64,000 nt of DNA from Paramesorhizobium endophyticum (GCF_014640615.1 NZ_BMHH01000014.1:59376-123375); one strand, 5' to 3'; counted from the stretch's first letter, positions 16,494-25,213 are shown. Notes: generated from the letters alone by a model not told the origin. Made by a program: numbers and translations.

Positions 16494-17338
16494 GCCGGGA
16501 CGAAACCTACAAGCCGGAAAGTTTGAGAACCAACCGCCCGCTTCTGTGGATCGCCGCGCTGCTGTCCGTCGTGATGATGGCGCCCGTCGCCTGGCTGATC
16601 GGGCTTTCGATCAAGCATAATGACGAGCTGATGATGGGCACGGAATCGGTGTTCCGCTTTCCTTACACGCTCGTCAATTATGCCAATATCCTGCATTCCT
16701 CGCAGGCCTTCGGCTGGTTCTTCAACAGCATGGTGGTCGCCATCGGCCAGACGCTGAGCGTCCTCATCCTGTCCTCGCTTGCCGGATATGCCTTTGGCCG
16801 CCTCGAATTTCCGTTCCGGCGGACGATCTTCGTCATCGTGCTGTTCGGGCTGGCGGTGCCGGAGCAGGCGGTCATCATCGCGCGCCACCAAATGTTCAAC
16901 TGGTTCGGCCTTCACAACACCCATCTCGGCCTGATGCTGCCGGGCATGGCGTCCGCCTTCGGCGTCTTCCTGATGACGCAGTTCTTCAAGGCGATCCCCA
17001 AGGAGATCGACGAGGCGGCGCTGCTCGACAATGCCACGCAATGGCGCATCTTCTGGAAGGTGATGCTGCCCCTGACCCTGCCGGCGCAGGCGACGCTCGG
17101 CATCTTCACCTTCCTCCATGCGTGGAACGATTACTGGTGGCCGCTGATCTCGGCCACGAAGAAGGAAATGTTCACGATCACCATCGGCATCGCGTCGTCG
17201 CAGGAGAATTTCGCGCAGAGCGAAGGCCTCGGCTTCCTCAGTGCGCAGGCGGTCGCCGCCAGCCTGCCGGTGGTGATCGTCTATATCCTTTTCCAGCGCC
17301 ATATCGTGACCGCGGTTTCCGGCGGCGCTGTGAAATGA
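16490..17338 (+). CDS. Sugar ABC transporter permease (MalG/UgpE type)
   Basis: A 282-residue partner permease: a first helix around residues 20-40, the EAA loop 'IPKEIDEAALLDNATQWRIF', and the terminal 'TAVSGGAVK' typical of MalG-type subunits. It is coupled to the preceding gene by a 4-bp overlap. The binding-protein gene follows after 74 bp, an unusual order in which the binding protein comes last. Confidence 0.9.
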   Translation: MSRDETYKPESLRTNRPLLWIAALLSVVMMAPVAWLIGLSIKHNDELMMGTESVFRFPYTLVNYANILHSSQAFGWFFNSMVVAIGQTLSVLILSSLAGYAFGRLEFPFRRTIFVIVLFGLAVPEQAVIIARHQMFNWFGLHNTHLGLMLPGMASAFGVFLMTQFFKAIPKEIDEAALLDNATQWRIFWKVMLPLTLPAQATLGIFTFLHAWNDYWWPLISATKKEMFTITIGIASSQENFAQSEGLGFLSAQAVAASLPVVIVYILFQRHIVTAVSGGAVK

Positions 17339-17412
17339 CTACCGCCCCAAGCCGGAAGAGGAGCCGGCGAGGCGGATTTTACGATCATGACTTAACGGGA
17401 GAGAGGCATATC

Positions 17413-18723
17413 ATGCGACGTTTTCTACTTTGTACCGTAGCAGCAGCGGCCTTGAGCTGGGCAGGTTCCGCCGAGGCCAAAACGACCATCGAGCTGCAGC
17501 GCTTTTTCGGAGCATGCGAGGCGGATTATGGCAAGGCGACGGACGTTTCCGCCGCTGTCGGGGAATGCGGCATCATCACCTCGCTCATCAACAAGTTCGA
17601 GGCGGATAATCCGGACATCGATGTCAATGTCACCACGGTCGAATGGCCTGGCTATGACCAGTTCAACGCCCAGCTTGCCTCGGGCGCCGCGCCGGATGTG
17701 GTATCCATGCATTATTCGGCGATTTCGGACTACCAGGCGCGCGGGCTGATCGAGCCGGTCGATGAAACCTTGAAGTCGCAGGGCATCGATCCGGCCAGCT
17801 TCACCGACGCGGCGCGGGGCGGCGTTACCAAGGAAGGGCAGATGTATGGCCTGCCCTTCGACAACTGGACCATGCTGTTCCATGTCAATTTGAACCTGAT
17901 GAAACAGGCCGGCCTCGTGAAGCCGGACGGCACGCCGGTGCTGCCCGCCTCGGTCGATGAGTTCTTCGCACAGGGCAAGCAGTTCAAGGAGAAGACCGGC
18001 AAGCCCTATCTCGTGCAGATCCTTGCCAATGAGACGGCGGCCTATGCCCGCATGCTCTATACCTTCCTGCAGCAGCAGAATTCAGATTTCTTCGCCGATC
18101 CGACCAATCTCAAGCTCACCACGCCGGAAGCCAAACGCGTTGTGGAGTTCATGAAGCGGATCAATGACGAGGGCCTCACCACGCTTGGGCTCGATTATGC
18201 CTCGGCGGTTTCCGCCTTTGCCGGCGGAGCGGGCGGCATCGCCATCAACGGCACATGGCTCATCGGCGATTTCGTCGCGCAATCGCAAAAGAGCGGCACG
18301 GCGCTGGCGGGCGGCTACACGGTCTATCCCGTTCCACAGCTTTTCCCCGGACGCGACAGCACCTATGCTGACGGCCATAGCTGGGTGCTGCCGAAGAAGG
18401 ATCGCACGCCGGAACAGGTCGCAGCCATCGGCAAGCTGTTCAAATACCTCGCGGACAATGATTATCAATGGGCGCACACCGGGCACCTGCCGGCGGTCAA
18501 GGCCGTCTTCGATACGCCGGAATTCAAGGCGCTGCCCTTCCGCGACAATATCGCCAAAATTGCCGAAACGGGCCATTCGCTACCCGGCGCCGTGCAGCGC
18601 CAGTTCGCCATACAGGATATTATCGGCGAGGAAGTCGGTGCTGCGGTCAATGGCGACAAGTCGATCGATGACGCGCTTGGCAGCGCCGAGAGCCGCATCA
18701 ACGATCTCCTGGCCAACCTTTGA
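17413..18723 (+). CDS. Sugar ABC transporter substrate-binding protein (arabinoside operon)
   Basis: A 436-residue periplasmic family 1 binding protein. The ATG at 17413 follows GGGAGAGAGG and opens a signal peptide (MRRFLLCTVAAAALSWAGS.., cleavage near AEAKTTIELQ). The body shows 'NPDIDVNVTTVEWPGYDQFN' and 'GLPFDNWTMLFHVN' typical of this class. Two cysteines early in the mature part (in 'GACEAD' and 'VGECG') may form a disulfide. A longer frame running back into the permease gene was rejected. The probable ligand is an arabino-oligosaccharide, judged only from the GH51 neighbour. It is tail-to-tail with norD, leaving 20 bp. Confidence 0.88.
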   Translation: MRRFLLCTVAAAALSWAGSAEAKTTIELQRFFGACEADYGKATDVSAAVGECGIITSLINKFEADNPDIDVNVTTVEWPGYDQFNAQLASGAAPDVVSMHYSAISDYQARGLIEPVDETLKSQGIDPASFTDAARGGVTKEGQMYGLPFDNWTMLFHVNLNLMKQAGLVKPDGTPVLPASVDEFFAQGKQFKEKTGKPYLVQILANETAAYARMLYTFLQQQNSDFFADPTNLKLTTPEAKRVVEFMKRINDEGLTTLGLDYASAVSAFAGGAGGIAINGTWLIGDFVAQSQKSGTALAGGYTVYPVPQLFPGRDSTYADGHSWVLPKKDRTPEQVAAIGKLFKYLADNDYQWAHTGHLPAVKAVFDTPEFKALPFRDNIAKIAETGHSLPGAVQRQFAIQDIIGEEVGAAVNGDKSIDDALGSAESRINDLLANL

Positions 18724-18743
18724 CGAGACGCCTCGGGGATGGG

Positions 18744-20654
18744 CTATTTCGTCAGCTGCCGGTAAATTGCCGGCAGCGCCGAAGGCAGCCGCCCGATCTG
18801 GCCGACGATGGCGAAGCCGCCCGGGCCGAACAGCGCCGGGAAATAGGCCTGGGCCTGCGCATCGATGGTGACGCCGAAGACGCCGATGCCCAGCCGCCGC
18901 GCCTCGGCCACAGCGCGGCGCGTGTCCTCGATGCCGAACCGGCCTTCATAATGATCGACATCGTTCGGCTTTCCGTCCGTCAGCACGACCAGCAGCCGCT
19001 TGCGGTTCGGCTGGGCGGCGAGCCCCGCCGTGGCATGGCGAACGGCCGCGCCGATGCGGGTGTAATAGCCGGGCTTCAGCGCGCCGATGCGCCGCTCAAC
19101 CTTCGCGCTCATAGGCTCGCCGAAATCCTTCACCGCCTCGACGCGCACCCATGAGCGGCGGCGCGAGGTGAAGGTGAGGATCGAACTGTTGTCGCCACAG
19201 GCGGCAAGGCCATGCGCAAGCGTCAGCAGCGCTTCCTTCTCCACATCGAGCACGCGGTGGCCGTTCACCCAGGCATCGGTCGAGAGCGACACATCGACGA
19301 GCAGCGTCACCGCAAGATCGTGGCGCAAGGGGCGGCTCGCCTGATGCACCCGGTCAGAACCGGCCCCTCCGGCGCGGATTTCGCTCAAATGACGCACCAG
19401 CGCGTCCATGTCGATTTCCTCGCCATCGGCCTGCGCGCGCAAAGTCTCGCGGCGGGGCCGCAGCGCCTCGAACTGCCGCCGCACGCGCCGGATACGCTGC
19501 AGCGCTACGGCATCGGGCGACCATGCCTCGCCTTCCTCGCCCGCCAGCGAAGCAAGCACACGGCAATGGGCAGGCAGATAGGCTTTGCGGGTGTAGTCCC
19601 ATTCGGGATAGGTGAGAAGGCCGGTGAGGCTGGTCGTATCCACCGCCTCGGGCGGTAGGTCGAGGTCAAATTTCAGCCGCGCCGCAGGCCTGCCGGGCTG
19701 GCGGCGGGAAATGGTCAGGTCTTCAAGATCGTCGGCGGCCTTCTGCGCGTCCTCGTCCTCTTCGTCATCGGACGGGCGGTTGACATTCACCATCTCGGCG
19801 AGGCTCAGCATCTTTTCGAAGCGGTTGAGCACGAACGGGTCCCGCCTCTGCGCCTGATCCGCTTCCCGGCGGTGAGCGAGGCGCTTGCGCCTATCAACCA
19901 CCGGCGCGAGCTTGCCTGACTCCGCCGGCTCATCCTCATCAGCCGGTGTTTCGGATGCGCGGTGCGCGGCGTCGACCCATAGCGGCACGGGCAGGAAGGG
20001 CTGGTAGCCGAAGGGAGCGGTGAGGCGCCCGTCGCGCACGGCTGCGGCGAGTTCATCGAGCCTTTGCGTGTCCGCACCTTGCAGCAGCGCGGACACGATG
20101 TCCTCAATGTCCCGTTCCACGCCCGGCAGCTTCCGTAGAGGCCGCGCGGCGGCAAGCGCCTTGGCGAGCTGACGGTAGGAGGGGTCGAGGCCGGGATAGG
20201 CGGTAAGAATGTGGGCGACCGTGTCCCGCGCGCGGACAAGCGCCGCCACGTCGCGCCGCAGCGGATCAGCCTCCTCGCTCGCATCCAGCGGCACATGGGC
20301 CGCATAGACCCCGAGCCAGAAATAGAAAAGCCGGTTCAAGCGTTGCGAGGGGAAAATATCGATCTTCGCAGGCAGGAACAGTGTTCCAAGATCGCGGCGC
20401 GGCTGCTCCAGCCGCTCCTCCGCCATGCCGATGCGCTGGCGGAAGTTGAGACGATGACGGAACGAGCGCCCGACGCTTGCAGCAAGCTGTACGCCCGCTT
20501 CGCCGCCCATGCCGCGAAAGAAGACGCCAAGCGGCCCCCGCACTTCCTCCAGCACTACCGCTTGCTCCGGATGGCGCGGATAGCTCGCCGCATCGCCCAC
20601 GACACGATGCCAGGCACGACCGACGGTTTCTTCCAGTTCGAGGAAATCAAGCAT
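18744..20654 (-). CDS. norD: Nitric oxide reductase activation protein NorD
   Basis: A 636-residue cytoplasmic protein needed to assemble active cytochrome c-dependent NO reductase. The C-terminal third is a von Willebrand A domain with a MIDAS motif ('VTLLVDVSLSTDAWVN', DxSxS) and a further metal-site region 'LLVVLTDGKPNDVDHYEGR'. The N-terminal part is helical and poorly conserved. It works with the MoxR-type ATPase NorQ, encoded 2 bp upstream. It is the last gene of norCBQD and ends tail-to-tail with the sugar binding-protein gene. The length matches NorD. Confidence 0.95.
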   Translation of the reverse strand: MLDFLELEETVGRAWHRVVGDAASYPRHPEQAVVLEEVRGPLGVFFRGMGGEAGVQLAASVGRSFRHRLNFRQRIGMAEERLEQPRRDLGTLFLPAKIDIFPSQRLNRLFYFWLGVYAAHVPLDASEEADPLRRDVAALVRARDTVAHILTAYPGLDPSYRQLAKALAAARPLRKLPGVERDIEDIVSALLQGADTQRLDELAAAVRDGRLTAPFGYQPFLPVPLWVDAAHRASETPADEDEPAESGKLAPVVDRRKRLAHRREADQAQRRDPFVLNRFEKMLSLAEMVNVNRPSDDEEDEDAQKAADDLEDLTISRRQPGRPAARLKFDLDLPPEAVDTTSLTGLLTYPEWDYTRKAYLPAHCRVLASLAGEEGEAWSPDAVALQRIRRVRRQFEALRPRRETLRAQADGEEIDMDALVRHLSEIRAGGAGSDRVHQASRPLRHDLAVTLLVDVSLSTDAWVNGHRVLDVEKEALLTLAHGLAACGDNSSILTFTSRRRSWVRVEAVKDFGEPMSAKVERRIGALKPGYYTRIGAAVRHATAGLAAQPNRKRLLVVLTDGKPNDVDHYEGRFGIEDTRRAVAEARRLGIGVFGVTIDAQAQAYFPALFGPGGFAIVGQIGRLPSALPAIYRQLTK

Positions 20655-20656
20655 GG

Positions 20657-21448
20657 CTACCCCACCACCGCCCGCGCAATTTCCGTCAGCGCCTCTCGCA
20701 CATCCGGCTCGTCCGTCAGCGGCTCGATCATCGCCGCGCGGACGGCTTCCCCCATGGGCAGCCCGGCGGCAGCGAGCGTCGCGCAGTAGACGAGGAGGCG
20801 GGTAGAGACGCCTTCCTCCAGATCCTGCCCCTTCAATGCACGTAAACGCCCCGCCAGCCGTACCAGCGGGTACACCTTGTCTTCCGCAAGCCCGCTCTCG
20901 GCGGCGACGACAGCCACTTCCTGCTCCGGTGGCAGGAAATCGAAATCGATAGCGATGAAACGCTGGCGAGTGGAAGGCTTCAGCGCTTTCAACAGGTTCT
21001 GATAGCCGGGATTATAGGAGACGACGAGCATGAAGCTTTCGGGCGCATGGAGTTCCTCGCCGGTGCGCTCCAGGGGCAGGATGCGCCGGTCGTCGGTGAG
21101 CGGATGGAGCACCACTGCCACGTCCTTGCGCGCCTCCACCACCTCGTCGAGATAGCAGATGCCGCCCTCGCGCACCGCCCGGGTGAGTGGGCCGTCCATC
21201 CATGCCGTTTCGCCGCTCTTCAGAAGATAGCGCCCGGTGAGATCGGCTGCCGTCATATCGTCATGGCAGGAGACGGTGGTGAGCCTCAAGCCCAGCCGCG
21301 CCGCCATATGGGCGACGAAGCGGGTCTTGCCGCAGCCCGTCGGGCCTTTCAGGAGAACGGGCAGATTCCGCCGCCACGCATGCTCGAAAAGCACGCATTC
21401 ATTGCCGGCCGGGACGTAATAGGGAATATCCGGTACTGGACTGTTCAT
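20657..21448 (-). CDS. norQ: Nitric oxide reductase activation ATPase NorQ
   Basis: A 263-residue AAA+ ATPase of the MoxR class. Walker A GPTGCGKT, Walker B 'GGICYLDEVVEAR', and a sensor-1 region 'SFMLVVSYNPGYQNL'. It partners NorD in inserting or activating the iron centres of NorB. TAGGAGAG precedes the ATG. It lies 9 bp after norB and 2 bp before norD. Confidence 0.95.
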   Translation of the reverse strand: MNSPVPDIPYYVPAGNECVLFEHAWRRNLPVLLKGPTGCGKTRFVAHMAARLGLRLTTVSCHDDMTAADLTGRYLLKSGETAWMDGPLTRAVREGGICYLDEVVEARKDVAVVLHPLTDDRRILPLERTGEELHAPESFMLVVSYNPGYQNLLKALKPSTRQRFIAIDFDFLPPEQEVAVVAAESGLAEDKVYPLVRLAGRLRALKGQDLEEGVSTRLLVYCATLAAAGLPMGEAVRAAMIEPLTDEPDVREALTEIARAVVG

Positions 21449-21457
21449 AAGTCTCTC

Positions 21458-22801
21458 CTATTCCGCCGGTTGCAGGGCAGGGGTCTGTCGCGCAGAAGCC
21501 TTGCCGGGAACAAACAAGGCCCAGAGGAACATTAGCACCGAAAGGAGCACCGCCACGCCGGAGCCGAGCCTGATCCAGTAGAACAGCGCCAACTGGTCCT
21601 GCACGTCCATGTAGCTCTCGCCCAGCACGCGCTGGAGATGCACCTGCACCACGCCGGCGAAGGTCAAGGCGAAGGTCATCACCATCATCGCCGTGCACAT
21701 CAGCCAGCAGCTGGCCATGGAAAGCCACTGGTTATAGGGCGCGCGGCCTTTAAGTTCCGGCCAGGCATAGGCCATGACAGCGAGGTTCAGCATCACATAG
21801 GCCCCGAAGAAGGCTAGGTGGCCATGGGCGGCGGTGACCTGCGTGCCGTGGGTGTAGTAATTAACGGACGAGAGCGTGTGCAGGAAGCCCCAGACGCCCG
21901 CGCCGAGGAAGGCCATGATCGAGCAGCCGACCGACCAGAGCAGCGCGGCGCGGTTGGGGTGGCGGCGTCCGGCTTTCCATGTCGTCGTCACGGCGAAGGC
22001 GACCATGGTGAAGAATGGGGCGACCTCAAGGGTGGAGAACAGCGAGCCGATCCACTGCCAGTAGCCGGGCGCGCCGATCCAGTAATAATGGTGGCCGGTG
22101 CCGAGAATACCGGAGAAGAGCGCCAGCCCGACGATGACATAGAGCCACTTTTCCACCACCTCGCGGTCGACGCCGTTAAGCTTGATGATGAGAAAGGCGA
22201 GGATTGAGGCCATGATCAACTCCCACACGCCTTCGACCCAGAGATGAATGACATACCACCAGTACATCTTGTCGAGCGCGAGGTTGGCCGGGTTGTAGAA
22301 GGCGAAGAGGAAGAACAGCGCCATGCCCCAGAGGCCGAACAGCAGGATATTGGTCACCGTGGTCTTGCGGCCCTTCAGCGCCGTCATCGTCACGTTGAAG
22401 AGGAACATCAGCGCCACGACGACGATGCCGACCTTGATGGCGAAGGGCTGTTCCAGAAACTCGCGGCCCTCATGGATGCGGAAGAGATAGCCCACCACCG
22501 CGACGCCCGCGGCGGCGAAGAACAGCCAGAATTGCAGGATCGCGAGTTTCGGGCTGTAGAGCTCCGTCTCGGTTTCCTCGGGCAGGAGATAATAGGTCGA
22601 GCCCATGAAGCCCATCAGCAGCCAGACGACCAGCGCATTGGTGTGGATCATGCGCACGATGTTGAAGGGCAGGAGCTCGGAGAGCGTGTTCGGCAGGACA
22701 TAGATCGTTCCCGCCACCACGCCGAACAGGATCTGGGCGACGAAAAGAGCGAGGGCGCCGTAAAAATAGAGAAGCGCGATCCGTTGGGTCTTGTATTTCA
22801 T
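21458..22801 (-). CDS. norB: Nitric oxide reductase large subunit NorB
   Basis: A 447-residue, 12-helix membrane subunit of the heme-copper oxidase superfamily that reduces 2 NO to N2O at a heme b3/non-heme FeB site. Conserved blocks are 'VRMIHTNALVVWLLMGFMG', 'VIHLWVEGVWELIMASILAF' (with the Glu near FeB), 'GTGHHYYWIGAPGYWQWIGS' (His pair for FeB) and 'AAHGHLAFFGAYVMLNLA' (heme-ligating His). The length is as expected for the short cNorB class that uses NorC, not the quinol-dependent fusion. GAGGAACT precedes the ATG. norC is 13 bp upstream. Confidence 0.96.
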   Translation of the reverse strand: MKYKTQRIALLYFYGALALFVAQILFGVVAGTIYVLPNTLSELLPFNIVRMIHTNALVVWLLMGFMGSTYYLLPEETETELYSPKLAILQFWLFFAAAGVAVVGYLFRIHEGREFLEQPFAIKVGIVVVALMFLFNVTMTALKGRKTTVTNILLFGLWGMALFFLFAFYNPANLALDKMYWWYVIHLWVEGVWELIMASILAFLIIKLNGVDREVVEKWLYVIVGLALFSGILGTGHHYYWIGAPGYWQWIGSLFSTLEVAPFFTMVAFAVTTTWKAGRRHPNRAALLWSVGCSIMAFLGAGVWGFLHTLSSVNYYTHGTQVTAAHGHLAFFGAYVMLNLAVMAYAWPELKGRAPYNQWLSMASCWLMCTAMMVMTFALTFAGVVQVHLQRVLGESYMDVQDQLALFYWIRLGSGVAVLLSVLMFLWALFVPGKASARQTPALQPAE

Positions 22802-22814
22802 GATAGTTCCTCCA

Positions 22815-23267
22815 TCAGCCCGCGTTGTTGGGAGGCCATTTCTGGGTGTTGATGCGGCTCGTCCATTCGAGGAAATCGGCGAGATCGGAAACGTCGCCGT
22901 CCGTCAGATGGAACTGCGGCATCTGGCGCCGGCCCTCGATTCCGGAGGGCTGGGATTCCATCCATGCCTTGAGCATGTCTCGTGCCGCCGCCGGGTCCTT
23001 GTCGCCGCCCCAGCGCACCCAGAGATTGCCGAGTTCCGGCGCGAAATAGGCGCCTTCGCCCAAGAGTGTATGGCAATTGATGCAGGAATGTTTTTCCCAG
23101 ACATGCTTGCCGCGCGCCACCGAGGCGCTCAGGGTTTCCTTGTCGGTGGAAGTGTTCACCATGTAGAAATGGCTGTGCGCGGTGAGCGCCACGAATATGA
23201 TGAAGAAGAACAGCGAGCCGCCATAGAAGACGTTTCTCGCCGCGGATTTGGTGAGGCTTTCCGCCAT
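22815..23267 (-). CDS. norC: Nitric oxide reductase cytochrome c subunit NorC
   Basis: A 150-residue membrane-anchored c-type cytochrome passing electrons to NorB. One N-terminal helix (about 13-33), heme c motif CINCH at residues 62-66 followed by 'TLLGEGAYFAPELGNLW', and distal Met in 'RRQMPQFHL'. GGGAGAGGGTCGCG precedes the ATG. It starts the norCBQD transcription unit: a 112-bp gap separates it from norF, and a TTG-N8-CAA box is centred ~88 bp upstream. Confidence 0.96.
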   Translation of the reverse strand: MAESLTKSAARNVFYGGSLFFFIIFVALTAHSHFYMVNTSTDKETLSASVARGKHVWEKHSCINCHTLLGEGAYFAPELGNLWVRWGGDKDPAAARDMLKAWMESQPSGIEGRRQMPQFHLTDGDVSDLADFLEWTSRINTQKWPPNNAG

Positions 23268-23347
23268 CGCGACCCTCTCCCGGAGATGAAGGATTAAATT
23301 GCTGCCAAAGGGCTAGAGAACGGTAGCCGCCGCGTCGTCCGCGCTCT

Positions 23348-23361
23348 TTGTTGGGGAACAA
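23348..23361. promoter_or_regulatory. NnrR/FNR-type box upstream of norC
   Basis: TTGTT-GGGG-AACAA is a perfect 5-bp inverted repeat with a 4-bp centre, the 14-bp Crp/Fnr-family format. It lies 81-94 bp upstream of the norC start, downstream of norF, implying a separate norCBQD promoter. The absence of TTGAT/ATCAA half-sites favours NnrR over FNR. Confidence 0.65.
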
Positions 23362-23379
23362 CCACGCTGAGAAAAGGCG

Positions 23380-23643
23380 TCAGTTCGCGTATGCCGTCCA
23401 AAAGGAGGTGGCCAGTGCAGCGGCGCAGATCAGGCACAGCCACCACCAGAAGAGCGCGCGCCAGTAGGCGGGCACATGGCGCAGTTCCAGAAAATCGAGG
23501 AGGATGAACCGCGCCTTGGCAATAGCAAGCGCGAGAATCACGATATTGGCCACCGGCACAGGCCAGCTGGAAAAGCTGATCGTCAGGGTGAAGAGGCTCA
23601 AGGCGACGAGAAGGCCCCAGACGCGCGCGAGATCGAACGGCAT
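23380..23643 (-). CDS. norF: NorF, small nitric oxide reductase accessory membrane protein
   Basis: An 87-residue membrane protein with three hydrophobic helices (about 8-25, 30-47 and 63-82). It has the heme-copper-oxidase subunit IV-like signature 'IAKARFILLDFLELRHVPAYWRA', typical of NorF and of cytochrome oxidase small subunits. The start at 23643 lies 4 bp after the norE stop; longer in-frame versions overlap norE. NorF supports maximal NO reductase activity in other alphaproteobacteria. Confidence 0.88.
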   Translation of the reverse strand: MPFDLARVWGLLVALSLFTLTISFSSWPVPVANIVILALAIAKARFILLDFLELRHVPAYWRALFWWWLCLICAAALATSFWTAYAN

Positions 23644-23647
23644 CGCC

Positions 23648-24241
23648 TCACTCCACCAGATAGACGAGCGGATACATGACGATCCAGACCAGGTCGACCA
23701 TATGCCAGAAGGCGGCGCCGGTCCTGATATTCTCGGCTTCGGCGGAAATGGCCACGACGCCCAGGATGACGATGCCGAGGGCCACATGCATGAGGTGGAA
23801 CCCCGTCATCAGGAAATAGAGCGTGAAGAAGATATCGGTTTCGATGCCGATGCCCGCCTCGAACTTGGCCATGTATTCGAAAAGCTTCACACCCACGAAG
23901 AGGAGACCGAACAGCATTGCGCCCATTAGAAGAAGCCGGGATGTTTTGCTCGGTTCAGCCTCTGCCGCCCGTACCGCCCATGCCGCAAACCAGCCGCTGG
24001 TTACCAACACCATCGTATTGAGGCCACCTATGGCGGGATCGAGCCTCGCCTGTCCCGCCGCGAAGACCTCCGGATAAGCCGCGCGTGCGACGCAGAAGGC
24101 GATGAGCATCGCGCCGAAGGCGACGATTTCGCTGAAGATCAGGATCCACATCATGGGGTGGCCGGGCAACTCCGAAAGCGCGCCCCAGCTATCCGTCACG
24201 CCGGCCCCCGCCGGGCTCTCCGTTTTCATCCGTTTGCTCAT
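23648..24241 (-). CDS. norE: NorE, cytochrome c oxidase subunit III-like protein
   Basis: A 197-residue membrane protein homologous to heme-copper oxidase subunit III, with five hydrophobic helices and conserved blocks 'PMMWILIFSEIVAFGAMLIA' and 'FLMTGFHLMHVALGIVILG'. It is an accessory subunit for NO reductase. The start is uncertain: ATG at 24241 (weak AGGG upstream) is given; an ATG at 24277 would add 12 residues. Head of the norEF unit, divergent from a small membrane-protein gene at 24353. Confidence 0.88.
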   Translation of the reverse strand: MSKRMKTESPAGAGVTDSWGALSELPGHPMMWILIFSEIVAFGAMLIAFCVARAAYPEVFAAGQARLDPAIGGLNTMVLVTSGWFAAWAVRAAEAEPSKTSRLLLMGAMLFGLLFVGVKLFEYMAKFEAGIGIETDIFFTLYFLMTGFHLMHVALGIVILGVVAISAEAENIRTGAAFWHMVDLVWIVMYPLVYLVE

Positions 24242-24301
24242 TGCGCCCTGATAATCCCCGGCAGCCGCGCCTTTCATTGTCGGGGCGCAAATAGTCCGCA
24301 A

Positions 24302-24315
24302 TTGCTTCCAGGCAT
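24302..24315. promoter_or_regulatory. NnrR-type box between norE and the small membrane-protein gene
   Basis: TTGC-TTCCAG-GCAT matches the nirK-site layout (TTGC-N6-GCAA) with one mismatch. It is ~61 bp from the norE start and 38 bp before the GTG at 24353, so it could serve both divergent genes. The weakest of the four nitrogen-oxide boxes. Confidence 0.45.
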
Positions 24316-24352
24316 ATTAGCGGCGTGAAAACAGCAGGAGGCGCGTTCGTTC

Positions 24353-24508
24353 GTGAGTGACGCACAGTTAGGACTGGCGGTGGCAGCGCCGCTCATCATC
24401 ATCTTCGCCTTGGCGATGCACCGCATGGGCGTGCTGCGTCCGAGCGCCACGCTCACCGCTGTGGTCTTGTCGGTCGCGATTGCCGCCGTTCTTTTCTTCA
24501 CTCAGTAA
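24353..24508 (+). CDS. Small hydrophobic membrane protein (51 residues), function unknown
   Basis: A GTG at 24353 with AGGAGG 11 bp upstream opens a frame of 51 residues: a short polar N-terminus (VSDAQLGLAV), helix 1 (about 8-22, APLIIIFALAM), a basic loop (HRMGVLRPS), helix 2 (about 33-49) and TAA at 24506. The hydrophobic pattern, ribosome site and divergent position from norE over a putative NnrR box support a real gene. It overlaps the 3' end of the oxidase homologue by 11 bp on the opposite strand. I do not recognise the family. An NO-related membrane role is only suggested by context. Confidence 0.6.
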   Translation: MSDAQLGLAVAAPLIIIFALAMHRMGVLRPSATLTAVVLSVAIAAVLFFTQ

Positions 24509-25157
24509 GAAGACGTTCCGGCAGCGGATTTCCCTTCGCCAGCGCATCGGCGAAGGCGTGATTGATGTCGCGGTGGATCGCTTCATCCTCGCGCATGGCC
24601 TTGATGACATCGGCGAGGCGCGCTTCTGGCTCCAGGTCCCAATAGGCGATTGCTGCGGATGGAGCGGGAATATCCGCCTGCTCCCCCCGTTCGATAGAGC
24701 CGAGCAAGTGTGAATAGCCACGCACCGCCGCTTCCGAAAGATAGCCCGCCAGCCGGTGGGCGGTGCGGGGGGAGAGAAGATAGAGCAGGAAGAAGGCGTT
24801 GTAGAACGCGCCCTGCGCGAGGACGATCAGCAGCCGCTCCAGAGGGCTTGGACGGCGAATCGCGACAAAGACCATCAGATGGGCGCGCTGGTTTTCGGCT
24901 TCTTCCATGAACACCCGGACCCATCCCCGGTCGTCGATCATCCGGCGCAGGCATTTCAGATGCAGCAATGTCGCCGCCACCATTCCCGGCACGGCGGAGA
25001 TCGTCTCCAGAACGATGGCATGGCCGCCATAGCGCCGCCCGAATAACGCGCGTGCGGCGGCGGACATCATCCGTGAAATTCTCGCTGCCGCCCGGTCGGC
25101 GAAGGTCGCCGGTTCGCGATGGCGGACAAGATCCAGCTTGTTGATGTCCAGCATCAT
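24498..25157 (-). CDS. Alternative oxidase (AOX) homologue with altered diiron site
   Basis: A ~219-residue protein with clear AOX similarity: 'IVLETISAVPGMV', 'VFMEEAENQRAHLMVF', 'GAFYNAFFLLYLLSP', 'GYLSEAAVRGYSHLL', 'REDEAIHRDINH'. AOX is a membrane-associated diiron ubiquinol oxidase that is cyanide- and NO-resistant. By fixed spacing to the trypanosome enzyme (39 and 51 residues), Glu51, His93, Glu192, His195 and Tyr148 are kept, but ligand E162 is Gln90 and ligand E213 is Ser141. The site therefore lacks two carboxylates and oxidase activity is doubtful. Start ATG at 25157 or 25154 (GGAG upstream favours the second). It is divergent from nnrR over a Crp/Fnr-type box, which suggests NO-regulated expression. 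Confidence 0.82.
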   Translation of the reverse strand: MMLDINKLDLVRHREPATFADRAAARISRMMSAAARALFGRRYGGHAIVLETISAVPGMVAATLLHLKCLRRMIDDRGWVRVFMEEAENQRAHLMVFVAIRRPSPLERLLIVLAQGAFYNAFFLLYLLSPRTAHRLAGYLSEAAVRGYSHLLGSIERGEQADIPAPSAAIAYWDLEPEARLADVIKAMREDEAIHRDINHAFADALAKGNPLPERLLTE

Positions 25158-25213
25158 GGCACTCCGTTCGGATCGAGGTTTACGAACGAACCTATCCATC
25201 TTTTCATTCGAGT

